Source of the DNA: Lachnospiraceae bacterium UBA1818
GTDB taxonomy: Bacteria; Bacillota; Clostridia; Lachnospirales; Lachnospiraceae
DNA: 64,000 nucleotides
Direction of reading: 5' to 3'
NCBI GenBank assembly: GCA_904419285.1
Contig: CAJFQZ010000008.1
Span: forward strand, 62,001-126,000
Below, in pieces: positions 18,436-27,753 of the stretch. Below the pieces are notes generated by a model. It did no database searches, was not told where the DNA came from, and saw only the letters and a program-made list of their open reading frames with translations. Each line of letters begins with the position of its first letter. The first letter of the stretch is position 1. A program made the position numbers and the translations under genes.

Positions 18436-20820
18436 TCATTGAAAGACTTCCTGCGCATAGTGTACAGACTGCATGGCATCCTTTCCGTAGAAATCCGCCC
18501 CGATCATGTCCGCGTAGTCCTGGTTGAGCACGGCGCCTCCCACCATCACGAGGCATCCCGGCGCTTTCTTCCTGAGCTGGCGGATCGTCTCCTCCATGCT
18601 CACCACAGTGGTCGTCATCAGCGCGCTCAGTCCCACCAGGCGGATATCCTGTTCCCGCACCGTATCCACGATCAGCTCCGGCGCCACATCCTTGCCCAGG
18701 TCGATCACCTCAAAGCTGTAGTTCTCGAGCAGTACCTTCACGATATTCTTCCCGATGTCGTGGATATCGCCCTTCACTGTCGCCAGCACGATCTTCCCTT
18801 TCTTCTCCTGCACTTCGCCGCTCTTGTCCATCTTCTCTTTCAGGACGGCGAAGGCGCTCTTAGCGGCCTCTGCGCTCATGAGCAGCTGGGGGAGGAACAC
18901 GGTTCCCTTCTCGAAGCCGTCTCCCACGCTGTTCAGCGCCGGGATCAGCTCTGCATTGATGATGTCCAGGGGGGCCTGCGTCTCTGCCATCTGCTGTGTG
19001 ACGGTATGAGCCTCTTCCTTAAGTCCCTTCTCGATCGCCGCCTTCAGCCCCATTCCGGCTTCCTTCTTCTCTTCTGCCGGCTGAGAACTCTGAGCGCCGG
19101 AATATCTGGCAATATAATTTTCGCAGTTTGCGTCAAGGTTCATCAGCGCATGGTATGCATACCAGGACTTCATCATCTCATCAGACGCCGGGTTGATGAT
19201 TCCGGCGCTTAGGCCGTTCATCAGCGCCATGGTGTAGAACGCGGCGTTTACTGTTGGACGGCTCGGCAGTCCGAAGGAAATGTTCGACACCCCCAGTACC
19301 GTGCACACTCCCACCTCATCCCGGAGTCTGCGGAGCGTCTCCAGTGTCACCTTCGCCCCTTCCGGCTCGGAGCTGATCGTCATTGCCAGTGCGTCGATGA
19401 CAATATCCTTCTTTCGGATACCGTACTTTGCCGCTTCTTCGATGATCTTCCGTGCGATCTGCACGCGTCCTTCCGCATCCGCGGGGATCCCGTTCTCATC
19501 CAGGGTCAGCCCGATGACCACGCCTCCGTACTTTCGGATCAGCGGAAATACTGTATCCATAGATTCCTGCTTGCCGCTGACAGAATTCACCATGGCTTTC
19601 CCGTTATAGATGCGCAGCGCGCCTTCCATTGCTTCCGCGTCCACGGTATCGATCTGAAGCGGCAGGTTCGTCACACTCTGAAGCTCCTGCACCACTTCCC
19701 GCATCAGCGCCGGCTCATCGATATCCGGAAGTCCTACGTTCACATCCAGGATATGAGTCCCTTTCTCCTGCTGCATGATGCCTTCCCGCAGCACATAGTC
19801 CAGATCATGTTCTTTGAGCGCCTGTTTGAACCGTTTCTTTCCCGTGGGATTGATCCGCTCTCCGATGATCTTGGATCCCTCCCCGAGGAAGACGCTCCGT
19901 CCGTAGGAGGATACGACTGTGTACTCCTTCTCCCTTACCGGAACCAGGGAACATCCGCGGCACCGCTCTGTCATTGCACGGATATGGTCCGGTGTCGTCC
20001 CACAGCATCCTCCCACAACGGCTGCGCCCATCTCCACGATCTTCTCAAGATCCTCCGCGAACTCTTCCGGCGACACATCATAATAAGTCTGGCCGTCCCG
20101 CTGCTTCGGAAGCCCGGCATTTGGCTTCACGATGACCGGCAGGGAGGAATACTTCAAAAACTGCTCCAGCACCGGGAACATCTGCTCCGGTCCCATCCCG
20201 CAGTTGATCCCCAGAGCGTCCACCCGAAGACCTTCCAGAAGTGCGATCACAGAAGGAACGTCCGCTCCGGTGAGGAGCTTTCCTCTCTCGTCGAAGATCG
20301 TCGTAGCGAACACCGGAAGAGACGTATTCTCCTTTGCCGCCAGCACTGCCGCCTTCAGCTCATACGTATCGCTCATCGTCTCAATGTGAATCAGGTCCGC
20401 TCCCGCTTTTTCTCCGCAGATCATGACCTCTTTAAATGCCTCATATGCAGTCTCAAAGTCAAGATCTCCCATGGGCTTGAGCAGTTTTCCCGTGGGACCG
20501 ATATCCAGCGCAGTGTAGATTGGCCGTTTTACTCCTGCGGTCTCTGCAGCAGCCCGCACATGTCCCACTGCGGAAGTCACGATCTCTTCCAGGGAGTACC
20601 TGTCGTCATGAAATTTGAGCGCATTGGCGCCGAAGGTATTAGTCAGGATGATATCGCTCCCCGCCTCAATGTAGCTTCTGTGGATCTGCCTGATCTCATC
20701 CGCGTGAGTCAGGTTCCAGGTCTCCGGAAGTTCTCCCGGTTCAAGGCCCCTCTCCTGGAGCAGTGTTCCCATCCCTCCGTCAAAATACAGCAGTTCTTTT
20801 CCAAGTCGTTCTCTTATCAT
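18436..20820 (-). CDS. metH: Cobalamin-dependent methionine synthase, three-domain form
   Basis: MetH transfers the methyl group of 5-methyltetrahydrofolate through cobalamin to homocysteine, forming methionine. This 794-residue form has the homocysteine domain (zinc cysteines in GINCGMGP and GGCCGTTPDHIRA), the pterin domain (GERINPTGKKRFKQAL and DVNVGLPDIDEP) and the B12 cap and binding domains with DIHDIGKNIVKVLL, whose histidine is the lower cobalt ligand. The reactivation domain present in the 1200-residue E. coli enzyme is absent; a separate gene immediately upstream supplies it. A TTG start at 20841 is possible, but the ATG at 20820 has AAAGGA at the right distance. It lies in a metF-activator-metH cluster. 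Confidence 0.95.
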   Translation of the reverse strand: MIRERLGKELLYFDGGMGTLLQERGLEPGELPETWNLTHADEIRQIHRSYIEAGSDIILTNTFGANALKFHDDRYSLEEIVTSAVGHVRAAAETAGVKRPIYTALDIGPTGKLLKPMGDLDFETAYEAFKEVMICGEKAGADLIHIETMSDTYELKAAVLAAKENTSLPVFATTIFDERGKLLTGADVPSVIALLEGLRVDALGINCGMGPEQMFPVLEQFLKYSSLPVIVKPNAGLPKQRDGQTYYDVSPEEFAEDLEKIVEMGAAVVGGCCGTTPDHIRAMTERCRGCSLVPVREKEYTVVSSYGRSVFLGEGSKIIGERINPTGKKRFKQALKEHDLDYVLREGIMQQEKGTHILDVNVGLPDIDEPALMREVVQELQSVTNLPLQIDTVDAEAMEGALRIYNGKAMVNSVSGKQESMDTVFPLIRKYGGVVIGLTLDENGIPADAEGRVQIARKIIEEAAKYGIRKKDIVIDALAMTISSEPEGAKVTLETLRRLRDEVGVCTVLGVSNISFGLPSRPTVNAAFYTMALMNGLSAGIINPASDEMMKSWYAYHALMNLDANCENYIARYSGAQSSQPAEEKKEAGMGLKAAIEKGLKEEAHTVTQQMAETQAPLDIINAELIPALNSVGDGFEKGTVFLPQLLMSAEAAKSAFAVLKEKMDKSGEVQEKKGKIVLATVKGDIHDIGKNIVKVLLENYSFEVIDLGKDVAPELIVDTVREQDIRLVGLSALMTTTVVSMEETIRQLRKKAPGCLVMVGGAVLNQDYADMIGADFYGKDAMQSVHYAQEVFQ

Positions 20821-20858
20821 AGTGTATCCTTTCTCGTTCAAAACTCGCTAAGGCTCTT

Positions 20859-21503
20859 TTAATTTCTCCGGTACGGACAGTCTGCTTTTCCGCACGCCTC
20901 GCACCCTTCCACCGGGCAGCGTTCTTTCACGGGACTTGCGCCGATCACCGCAGTCACCGACTTCGTAGGCGTCATCATATAATTCTCCGTCATGGTCAGT
21001 CCGATGGTCTTGGCACAGTCCAGCATCCGCATAAGGGGTTCCTGGTAATGGATGTCAAAATCCCCGTATCCCGGGCTGAACCTCGGTCTTAAGTAGCGCC
21101 CCTCTCTCTCAAGTTCTTCCCCGATCTTCAGCTGGCATTCGTCACAGTACTCTTCCAGATATGCCGCGGCACACGCCTGAAGTACGACTGCCTTCGCCAT
21201 ATCGGTCAGCGAAGTCCTTGTGATCAGACGGTCTGTCTCAGTGCCCAGTGTGGCGCCGAACAGGACAATCTTGTCGCATCCCTGCAGATTCCGGCTCAGG
21301 CTTCTGCTCTCGATCGTCAGCTTCCCGATCTCGATCTTTCCGTCTTCAGTTCTGTTCATCTCAAAAATACGGCAGATGGACTTCGGACCTGCCGCGTGCT
21401 CCAGCTCTGTGAAACAGCTCCGGATCATTGTCAGGGTCCGCTCATCTGCCGCATTCTTTCCGAATCCGAGATAGCGCACCGCTTCTCTAACTCTTTTTTC
21501 CAT
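20859..21503 (-). CDS. MetH activation-domain protein (split reactivation domain)
   Basis: A 214-residue stand-alone version of the C-terminal activation domain of methionine synthase, which binds S-adenosylmethionine to re-methylate oxidised cobalamin. The hallmark RPRFSPGYGD is present at about residue 155-164, followed by IGLTMTENYMMTPTKSVTAVIG. The last segment is cysteine-rich (CPVEGCEACGKADCPY), possibly a metal site. The start at 21503 has TAGGAG five bases upstream; an earlier ATG at 21518 overlaps the metF stop. It lies between metF and metH in one apparent operon, so it almost certainly serves the truncated MetH. Confidence 0.9.
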   Translation of the reverse strand: MEKRVREAVRYLGFGKNAADERTLTMIRSCFTELEHAAGPKSICRIFEMNRTEDGKIEIGKLTIESRSLSRNLQGCDKIVLFGATLGTETDRLITRTSLTDMAKAVVLQACAAAYLEEYCDECQLKIGEELEREGRYLRPRFSPGYGDFDIHYQEPLMRMLDCAKTIGLTMTENYMMTPTKSVTAVIGASPVKERCPVEGCEACGKADCPYRRN

Positions 21504-21511
21504 ATCGTCTC

Positions 21512-22381
21512 CTAACATTTGATGATCTCAGACAGATTGTTCATGATCGCAGCCGCCACATCCGGCTTGTTCATGGAATAAATATGGATGTTCTTTACTC
21601 CGTTGGCGAGCAGGTCGATAATCTGATCCGTCGCGTAGGCAATTCCTGCCTGCCTCATGGCCTCCGGCGAACTTCCGAACCGATCAAGGATCGAAAGGAA
21701 CCTCCGCGGAAATACCGTTCCCGAGAGTTCCTGGCTGCGCTTCATCTGAGCGGCGCTGGTGATCGGCATGATGCCCGGCAGCACCGGGACCGTAATGCCA
21801 GCCTCCCTGATGCGGTAAAGGAAATTATAATGGATATCATTTTCGAAAAACATCTGTGTCGTCAGGAAATCGACGCCGCTGTCCACCTTCTGTTTCAGAT
21901 ATTTAATGTCGTCTTCCTTGTGCTCATTCTCAACATGCCCTTCCGGGTAGCACGCCGCTCCGATACAGAAGTCCCCATGCTTTCTGATCTCTTCCACCAG
22001 CTCGCATGCATAGCGGAAGCGGTTTCCTGACGGGAAAGCCATATTCGCCGGAATATCCCCGCGCAAGGCGAGGATATTCTCGATTCCCAGACTTTTCAGA
22101 TTCTCTATCACTTCCCGGACTTCCTCCTTTGTGGAGGATGCGCAGGTCAGATGAGCAAGGCTGAGCACGTTCAGATCATCCTTTATGTAGGAAGCGATCT
22201 TTGCAGTATTTCTGCTCGTCCCGCCTCCGGCGCCATAGGTCACGCTGATGAACGCCGGGTTCAGCTTTGCGATCTCCGCTGTAGCCCCCAGCACCTTGTC
22301 AATCCCCTCATCCGTCTTCGGAGGGAAAACCTCAAAGGAGATGTGTATTCTGTCTTCCTTCAGTCTGTCAATTATTTTCAT
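21512..22381 (-). CDS. metF: 5,10-methylenetetrahydrofolate reductase
   Basis: This 289-residue FAD enzyme reduces 5,10-methylene-THF to 5-methyl-THF, the methyl donor for MetH. Family features are HISFEVFPPKT near the N-terminus, SVTYGAGGGT (about 48-57), the ALRGD motif (about 105) and VDFLTTQMFF (about 172-181). The length is normal. It follows glgA by 20 bases, and there is no room for a SAM riboswitch directly upstream. Together with the two downstream genes it forms a methionine-methyl module. Confidence 0.95.
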   Translation of the reverse strand: MKIIDRLKEDRIHISFEVFPPKTDEGIDKVLGATAEIAKLNPAFISVTYGAGGGTSRNTAKIASYIKDDLNVLSLAHLTCASSTKEEVREVIENLKSLGIENILALRGDIPANMAFPSGNRFRYACELVEEIRKHGDFCIGAACYPEGHVENEHKEDDIKYLKQKVDSGVDFLTTQMFFENDIHYNFLYRIREAGITVPVLPGIMPITSAAQMKRSQELSGTVFPRRFLSILDRFGSSPEAMRQAGIAYATDQIIDLLANGVKNIHIYSMNKPDVAAAIMNNLSEIIKC

Positions 22382-22401
22382 CCGGTATAATATCTCCTGT
22401 T

Positions 22402-23850
22402 CTATTCGCCGATCAGGCTCCTGTACAGTTCTTCATACTGCTTTGCAGAATTCTTCCAGGAGAAATCCTGGCTCATCGCTCTCTCCACGATCTTGTTCCA
22501 GTCTCTCTTTCTGTCGTAGTAGATGCGCTCTGCATAGCGTATTGTATTCAGCATCTCGTGTGCATTGTAGTTGCAGAAGCTGAAGCCTGTTCCGGTCTTC
22601 TCATACTCATTATACGGCTCCACGGTATCCTTCAGTCCTCCGGTCTCTCTTACGATCGGGATCGTGCCGTAACGCAGGCTCATGAGCTGGCTCAATCCGC
22701 AGGGCTCGAACAGAGACGGCATCAGGAATGCGTCACAGGAAGCATAGATCCTGTGGGAGAGTTCATCCGAATAGTAGATATTAGCGGAAACTCTTCCGGA
22801 ATATTTCCATGCGAAATGGCGGAACATGTTTTCATATTTTACATCCCCGGTTCCGAGTACTACGATCTGCACTGCATCCTGGCAGAGTTCATCCATGATA
22901 TAGTCGACAAGGTCGAATCCCTTCTGGTCTGTCAGACGGGAGACCATACCGATCAGCATGACATGGGGATCCTTGTTCAGTCCCAGTTCTTCCTGAAGCG
23001 ACGTCTTATTGATCACTTTGTTCTTGCGGAAATCCTCGATCGTAAAGTTCTTTGCGATTCTTGAGTCTGTCGCCGGATTCCAGTCATCGTAGTCGAGGCC
23101 GTTCACGATACCGCACAGGTCATTGGATCTTGCGGACATAAGGCCGTCGAGTCCTTCTCCATAGAACGGAGTCTTGATCTCCTCCGCATAACTCTGGCTG
23201 ACAGTAGTCACTTTGTCTGCATAGACGATGCCGCCCTTCAGAAGATTGGCGTCCTTGTACGCTTCCATCTTATCCGGAACAAAATAGTACTCCGGAAGGC
23301 CTGTGATGCCTCTTACTGTCTTCGTATCCCACACACCCTGGAACTTCAGGTTATGTATCGTCATGATCGTCTTGATCCCGCGGTAGTATTCTCCAAGATA
23401 TCTGAAGTTGTCAAGGTAGACCGGGATCAGGCCCGTCTGCCAGTCGTGGCAGTGGATCAGATCCGGGCGGAAGCCGATCACCGGAAGGATGCTCAGGACT
23501 GCCTTTGAGAAAAATGCGAACTTCTCGATTTCCCACTTCGGATCGCCGTCATACGGTGCGAAACCGCTGAAGTAGTGCTCATTGTCGATGAAATAGAATG
23601 TAATGTCATTGAGCACAGTCTTCATGATCCCAACATACTGATTCTGTCCTGCAATATCCATATAAAAGTGGCTGACATACTCCATCCTGTCTTTCCACTC
23701 CTGCTTCATACACGTGTACTTCGGAAGCACAACCCTTACGTCGTATTTGGTCTTGTCGAATTCCTTGGGAAGCGAACCTACAACGTCCGCAAGACCGCCA
23801 GTCTTAATAAATGGTACGCATTCTGAAGAAGCAAACAAAATGTTTTTCAT
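22402..23850 (-). CDS. glgA: Glycogen synthase (ADP-glucose type)
   Basis: A 482-residue GT5 glycosyltransferase that elongates alpha-1,4-glucan from ADP-glucose. It has the N-terminal KTGGLADVVGSLPKE loop that binds ADP-glucose (about 17-31), the C-terminal PSLFEPCGLSQLMSLRYG motif (about 382-399) and the usual GT-B layout. It has its own promoter at 23907-23934. Downstream it runs into metF with only 20 bases between, so it may be the first gene of the transcript that includes the methionine genes. No other glycogen genes are in the window. Confidence 0.95.
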   Translation of the reverse strand: MKNILFASSECVPFIKTGGLADVVGSLPKEFDKTKYDVRVVLPKYTCMKQEWKDRMEYVSHFYMDIAGQNQYVGIMKTVLNDITFYFIDNEHYFSGFAPYDGDPKWEIEKFAFFSKAVLSILPVIGFRPDLIHCHDWQTGLIPVYLDNFRYLGEYYRGIKTIMTIHNLKFQGVWDTKTVRGITGLPEYYFVPDKMEAYKDANLLKGGIVYADKVTTVSQSYAEEIKTPFYGEGLDGLMSARSNDLCGIVNGLDYDDWNPATDSRIAKNFTIEDFRKNKVINKTSLQEELGLNKDPHVMLIGMVSRLTDQKGFDLVDYIMDELCQDAVQIVVLGTGDVKYENMFRHFAWKYSGRVSANIYYSDELSHRIYASCDAFLMPSLFEPCGLSQLMSLRYGTIPIVRETGGLKDTVEPYNEYEKTGTGFSFCNYNAHEMLNTIRYAERIYYDRKRDWNKIVERAMSQDFSWKNSAKQYEELYRSLIGE

Positions 23851-23906
23851 ACTACTTATCCTCCATTTTCTGCATTAATCGCCGCACGGCTCTTTAACTA
23901 CTGTCC

Positions 23907-23934
23907 ATTATACCGCATTTTCCGTATAATGCAA
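23907..23934 (-). promoter_or_regulatory. Sigma-A promoter of glgA
   Basis: TTGCAT (23934-23929), a 16-base spacer and TATAAT (23912-23907). The transcript start would be near 23900, leaving about 50 untranslated bases. Confidence 0.7.
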
Positions 23935-23973
23935 AGGATTTTATCGCTTTACTTTGACGCAATCGTCTCTTCT

Positions 23974-24765
23974 TCAGTTTCTGTGTTTGTACTCCAGCTG
24001 AATCGTATCCGCGATCAGCGCGATAAATTCGGAGTTCGTAGGTTTCCCCTTCCCTGTACTGACCGTATATCCGAACAGTTCATCCAGTGTGTCCAGCTTT
24101 CCTCTGCTCCAGGCAACCTCGATGGCATGGCGGATCGCCCTCTCCACGCGGCTTGACGTAGTCTGATATTTCTTTGCCACCGTCGGATAAAGTATCTTAG
24201 TGATTGCATTGAGCACGTCCATGTCCTCCACCGCCATGATGATCGCATCCCTGAGATAATGATACCCCTTGATATGAGCCGGAATGCCGATCTCGTGCAG
24301 CATATTTGTGACACGGTTTTCGAGATTCTCTCCGTTGACCGCATTTTCTGATTTTATATCTTCATTTTTCTTATCGTTATTACGGAACATTTTTCTGACG
24401 GATTTTATCCTGTTCAGCAGCATTTCGTTGTTGAACGGCTTCATGATATAGTAGTTCGCGCCTTTGTTAAAGGCATCTTCTGTAATCCTTTCCTGTCCCA
24501 CCGCTGTGACTACGATAAAATATGGCCGTTTGCTGACATTTTTGTCCTGACTGACCTGTTCCATTACTGTCAATCCGTCCATTTTCGGCATTATCAGATC
24601 GAGAAGAACAACGTCCGGTTTTTTGTCTTTGATGATCTGACACATCTCCTCGCCATTTTTCGCTTTTCCCACCAGGTTCAATTCTTTATCCATGCCGATA
24701 ACAGTCTCCAGCATATCGAGAATTCTCTGGTTATCATCAGCGATGGCAACATTCAAATGCTCCAT
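23974..24765 (-). CDS. spo0A: Sporulation master response regulator Spo0A
   Basis: This 263-residue regulator has an N-terminal receiver domain (acidic pocket DDN, phosphorylatable aspartate in [13 protein letters not shown]) and the Spo0A-specific C-terminal DNA-binding domain, with the conserved stretch [23 protein letters not shown] (described in part; about 180-202) and the recognition region [16 protein letters not shown]. Phosphorylated Spo0A binds 0A boxes to start sporulation. The start at 24765 has AAAGGAG eight bases upstream; the open frame extends further but without a ribosome site. Two 0A boxes and a sigma-A promoter lie upstream, so it is probably autoregulated. It follows spoIVB, the conserved order in endospore formers. 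Confidence 0.97.
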   Translation of the reverse strand: MEHLNVAIADDNQRILDMLETVIGMDKELNLVGKAKNGEEMCQIIKDKKPDVVLLDLIMPKMDGLTVMEQVSQDKNVSKRPYFIVVTAVGQERITEDAFNKGANYYIMKPFNNEMLLNRIKSVRKMFRNNDKKNEDIKSENAVNGENLENRVTNMLHEIGIPAHIKGYHYLRDAIIMAVEDMDVLNAITKILYPTVAKKYQTTSSRVERAIRHAIEVAWSRGKLDTLDELFGYTVSTGKGKPTNSEFIALIADTIQLEYKHRN

Positions 24766-24819
24766 TCTCTTCTCTCCTTTAGAAATTTTGAGAACCAGCT
24801 TTGAAAACGCCACTTGCTT

Positions 24820-24848
24820 ATTATATCCAGCCGTATTTGCGGAATCAA
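24820..24848 (-). promoter_or_regulatory. Sigma-A promoter of spo0A
   Basis: TTGATT (24848-24843), a 17-base spacer and TATAAT (24825-24820). The predicted start of transcription is near 24813. Confidence 0.75.
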
Positions 24849-24867
24849 GGAGATTTTGTAGCTCTAA

Positions 24868-24886
24868 TTCGACATAAAATTCGACA
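24868..24886 (-). promoter_or_regulatory. Two tandem 0A boxes upstream of spo0A
   Basis: Two exact TGTCGAA sites (24886-24880 and 24874-24868) are spaced 12 bases apart, roughly one helical turn, and end 20 bases upstream of the -35 element. This is the known Spo0A box, so Spo0A probably controls its own gene here. Confidence 0.8.
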
Positions 24887-24893
24887 AATCAGT

Positions 24894-25976
24894 CTATTCC
24901 ACCTGGTTCAGCATATTTTCTATAAAGATCCCATACCCCTTTGTCGAATCCTGAACAAACACATGTGTGACTGCCCCGATCAGCTTTCCGTTCTGGATGA
25001 TCGGACTCCCGCTCATCCCCTGGATGATCCCGCCCGTTTTTTCAAGGAGCTCCGGGTCCGTCACCTGGATGACCAGTCCCTTATTGATCTCGTTTCCCGA
25101 TGTGTCGATATCTGTCACCTGGATTTTATAGTCCCTCACCTCGTTATCGACAAAACAGCGCATGAGCGCATCTCCTGTCACAATTTCGGCTGTGGAAGCA
25201 GTCTCAATGGGGATTTGTTCCTCAAACAGCTCGTCGATCCGGTCCACGGTTCCGTAGATTCCCGCCTCCGTATTCTTGTCGATTGTGCCCAGGATGTTGT
25301 AATTATTATAGACAATGATCCCCTCCATCGTCCCCGGACTTCCGTCGGCGCCTTTTATGACGTCCTGTATGCTCGTCTTATACAGTGTGCCGTCGGAAAT
25401 GGTCATAAGGACATTGGTGTCCGTGTCGTGGATCCCGTGCCCGAGGGCGCCGAACCTGCTCTGCTCCGTCAGGAATGTGACCGTCCCGAGGCCCTGCACA
25501 TTGTCCCGCACCCAGATCCCCAGCTTATAATCATCGGGCGCGCATTCCACAGGCCGGATCCGGACGTCCATGGTCTCCCCGCTCCGCCGAAGCGTCAGCA
25601 CCACGCTGTCCCTGTCAAGATCATCCACCGCCTCGAGAAGTTCTGATTTTCCGGAGATCTCCTTCTCATTGACCGCCGTGATATAATCTCCGGTCCGGAC
25701 AATCCCCGCGGCCGGCTCGTGCTCTTCGCCGTCCACGCCTTCCAGGCTCTCCGTGCTCAGGACCATAACTCCGTCAGTCTCCATATAGATTCCGACAGGC
25801 ATCCCTCCCAGGAGCACCGTCCTGTTCCCGGATCCGCCTGCGCTGGCCTCGGCCTGCTGAAGCCTGTTTTCAGGTTCCAGGAACCAGGCGCACAGAAGCA
25901 CGGCACACAACAGGGCTGCCGCGAGGAACAGTGCCGTGAGATAACGCTTTCCTTTTTGTTCCCGGTCGCTTGACAT
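24894..25976 (-). CDS. spoIVB: SpoIVB peptidase
   Basis: A 360-residue secreted S55 serine peptidase that, in Bacillus, crosses into the space between forespore and mother cell and triggers pro-sigma-K processing. It has one N-terminal membrane/signal segment (YLTALFLAAALLCAVLLCAWF), a PDZ domain (about 80-150) and the peptidase domain with catalytic serine in GMSGSPIIQNGKLIGAVTHV and catalytic histidine in GALGHGIHD. The start at 25976 follows AAAGGAAGTG; the open frame extends upstream into the recN terminator, which argues against the longer form. It sits between recN and spo0A as in Bacillus. Confidence 0.93.
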   Translation of the reverse strand: MSSDREQKGKRYLTALFLAAALLCAVLLCAWFLEPENRLQQAEASAGGSGNRTVLLGGMPVGIYMETDGVMVLSTESLEGVDGEEHEPAAGIVRTGDYITAVNEKEISGKSELLEAVDDLDRDSVVLTLRRSGETMDVRIRPVECAPDDYKLGIWVRDNVQGLGTVTFLTEQSRFGALGHGIHDTDTNVLMTISDGTLYKTSIQDVIKGADGSPGTMEGIIVYNNYNILGTIDKNTEAGIYGTVDRIDELFEEQIPIETASTAEIVTGDALMRCFVDNEVRDYKIQVTDIDTSGNEINKGLVIQVTDPELLEKTGGIIQGMSGSPIIQNGKLIGAVTHVFVQDSTKGYGIFIENMLNQVE

Positions 25977-25999
25977 AGATTCACTTCCTTTCACACATA

Positions 26000-26030
26000 A
26001 AAAGAAAACGGATACATCGCTGTATCCGCT
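26000..26030 (-). terminator. Terminator of recN
   Basis: An eight-base-pair stem (CGGATACA against TGTATCCG) with loop GCGA is followed by TTTTCTTTTT on the minus strand, about 38 bases after the recN stop. Confidence 0.8.
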
Positions 26031-26067
26031 CTTAGTATGTGTGCCTTCCGTAGATTTCACACTGGTA

Positions 26068-27744
26068 TTATGTTTCACGCTTTGCCAATTCTTTCATCTC
26101 GCCTGCGCTCTCCAGGATCCTGTCGGTCACGTTGGCTCCTCCCAGCATCCTTGCCAGTTCCCGCACCGACGCCTCTTCATCAAGGAGTGTGATATCTGTC
26201 TTCACGGACTTTCCGTCGGTCTCCTTCTCGATCAGGAAATGACTGTCCGCCGCTGCCGCGATCTGGGGCAGGTGGGTGATGCAGATGACCTGACGGCTCT
26301 TTCCGATCAGCCTCAGCTTCTCCCCGACCTTTCCTGCAGTGATCCCTGAGATTCCTGTGTCGATCTCGTCAAAGATCAGAGTCGGCGTATCCTCCTCGTC
26401 GGCGAGGACGGTCTTGACCGCCAGCATGACGCGGGACAGCTCGCCGCCTGATGCCACGCTGCCCAGCGGCTTCATCGGTTCGCCCGGATTCGCCGAGAAG
26501 TAGAATTCTGCATCATCCTTTCCGTTTGCGCTGTAATGTCCGGCGTCAGAGATCCGGATCTCCAGGCGCGCGTCAAGAAAATTCAGTTCGGTCATCTGCT
26601 TCTGTATCTCGGCTGCGAACACCTCTGCAGCCTCTTCTCTCACTCTGTGAAGCTTCTCTGCCGTCTCCTCGACCTTTTGCAGCGCTTCCTCTATCCTGCT
26701 GTCAAGCTCCCGCATAAATGCATCATAATCTTCAAGTTCTGATAGTCTCTGCTGTTTTTCTTCACAATATGCCTGGATCTCGGAAATTGTCTTTCCATAT
26801 TTTGCCTTTAAATGATTGATCAGGTTCAGCCGGTCTTCTGTATCGCGGAACTCTTCCTCCGAGAATTCAAAACTTTTGGCATACTCGGACAGTTCCCGGT
26901 TAAAATCATTGAGCAGGCTGTCAATCTCCACAAGCTGATCATAAAGACGGCTCCCCGCGTCGTCAAACTCTGCGGCATCCTGCATGGAACGGATCGCCCT
27001 GCTCAGGAAATCGCTGGCGCTGCCTCCTGCGTCTTCCCCGGTGTACTGATAGGTCTCCGCCACGGATTCCGTCACTTTCCTGCTTTCGGTCATCCTCCGG
27101 TACAGCTCTTCCAGCTCTTCATCCTCTCCCGGGACAAGTTCTGCCTCCAGGATCTCCTTCACCTCAAACTCCGCCAGGGCAGCTTCCTTCCTTCTGCTCT
27201 CGTCATCCAGGGCGGAACCTTCCTTTTTCCTGCAGAGCTCCTGATATGCACGGAACTTCTCCGCCATCTCTTTTCTGAGCGGAGCAGTCTCTTCCTTCAC
27301 GTACAGGTCAAGGAGCGCCAGATGATTCTTCCGGTGCAGGAGCGTCTGATTCTCATGCTGTCCGTGGATATCGATCAGCATGCCGGCCGCATCCCTGAGC
27401 ACCCGTGCGCTCACGGTCTCTCCGTTGATCCTGCTGACGCTCCGTCCCTCCATGAGACGCCTGCTCAGCGTAAGGCACCCGTCTTCCGGAAAAAGATCCA
27501 GCTGTTCAAGCTGGCGTCTGATCCTCTCATCCTCAATAGTAAATGTCAGTTCCACAAGCCCGCTCTTCGCTCCGCTCCGGAGCATGTCCGCACTGTACTT
27601 TCCTCCCAGCGCGAGATTGACAGAGCCGAGCAGCAGTGATTTTCCCGCGCCGGTCTCTCCGGTCAGTATGTTCAGCCCCGGACCGAATTCTACTTCCGTC
27701 TCATCGATCAGAGCCAGATTTTTCACAAACAGATTCTGCAACAT
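26068..27744 (-). CDS. recN: DNA repair protein RecN
   Basis: A 558-residue SMC-like ATPase of double-strand break repair. It has Walker A GETGAGKSLLLGSV (about 29-42), two long coiled coils in the middle (about 160-370), signature SGGELSRVMLAVK and Walker B LIFDEIDTGISG. The length is typical. Its start lies ten bases after the argR stop, so it belongs to the argR-recN group seen in most Firmicutes, and it ends in a good terminator. Confidence 0.96.
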   Translation of the reverse strand: MLQNLFVKNLALIDETEVEFGPGLNILTGETGAGKSLLLGSVNLALGGKYSADMLRSGAKSGLVELTFTIEDERIRRQLEQLDLFPEDGCLTLSRRLMEGRSVSRINGETVSARVLRDAAGMLIDIHGQHENQTLLHRKNHLALLDLYVKEETAPLRKEMAEKFRAYQELCRKKEGSALDDESRRKEAALAEFEVKEILEAELVPGEDEELEELYRRMTESRKVTESVAETYQYTGEDAGGSASDFLSRAIRSMQDAAEFDDAGSRLYDQLVEIDSLLNDFNRELSEYAKSFEFSEEEFRDTEDRLNLINHLKAKYGKTISEIQAYCEEKQQRLSELEDYDAFMRELDSRIEEALQKVEETAEKLHRVREEAAEVFAAEIQKQMTELNFLDARLEIRISDAGHYSANGKDDAEFYFSANPGEPMKPLGSVASGGELSRVMLAVKTVLADEEDTPTLIFDEIDTGISGITAGKVGEKLRLIGKSRQVICITHLPQIAAAADSHFLIEKETDGKSVKTDITLLDEEASVRELARMLGGANVTDRILESAGEMKELAKRET

Positions 27745-27753
27745 ATCCGATAC

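Noticed and set aside
19753-20862. 369-codon open frame on the plus strand
   Set aside because: Antisense shadow of metH, low-complexity translation rich in leucine, histidine and arginine.
22382-22401. SAM riboswitch in front of the metF-metH cluster
   Set aside because: The gap to glgA is only 20 bases and no S-box elements are seen near the cluster.
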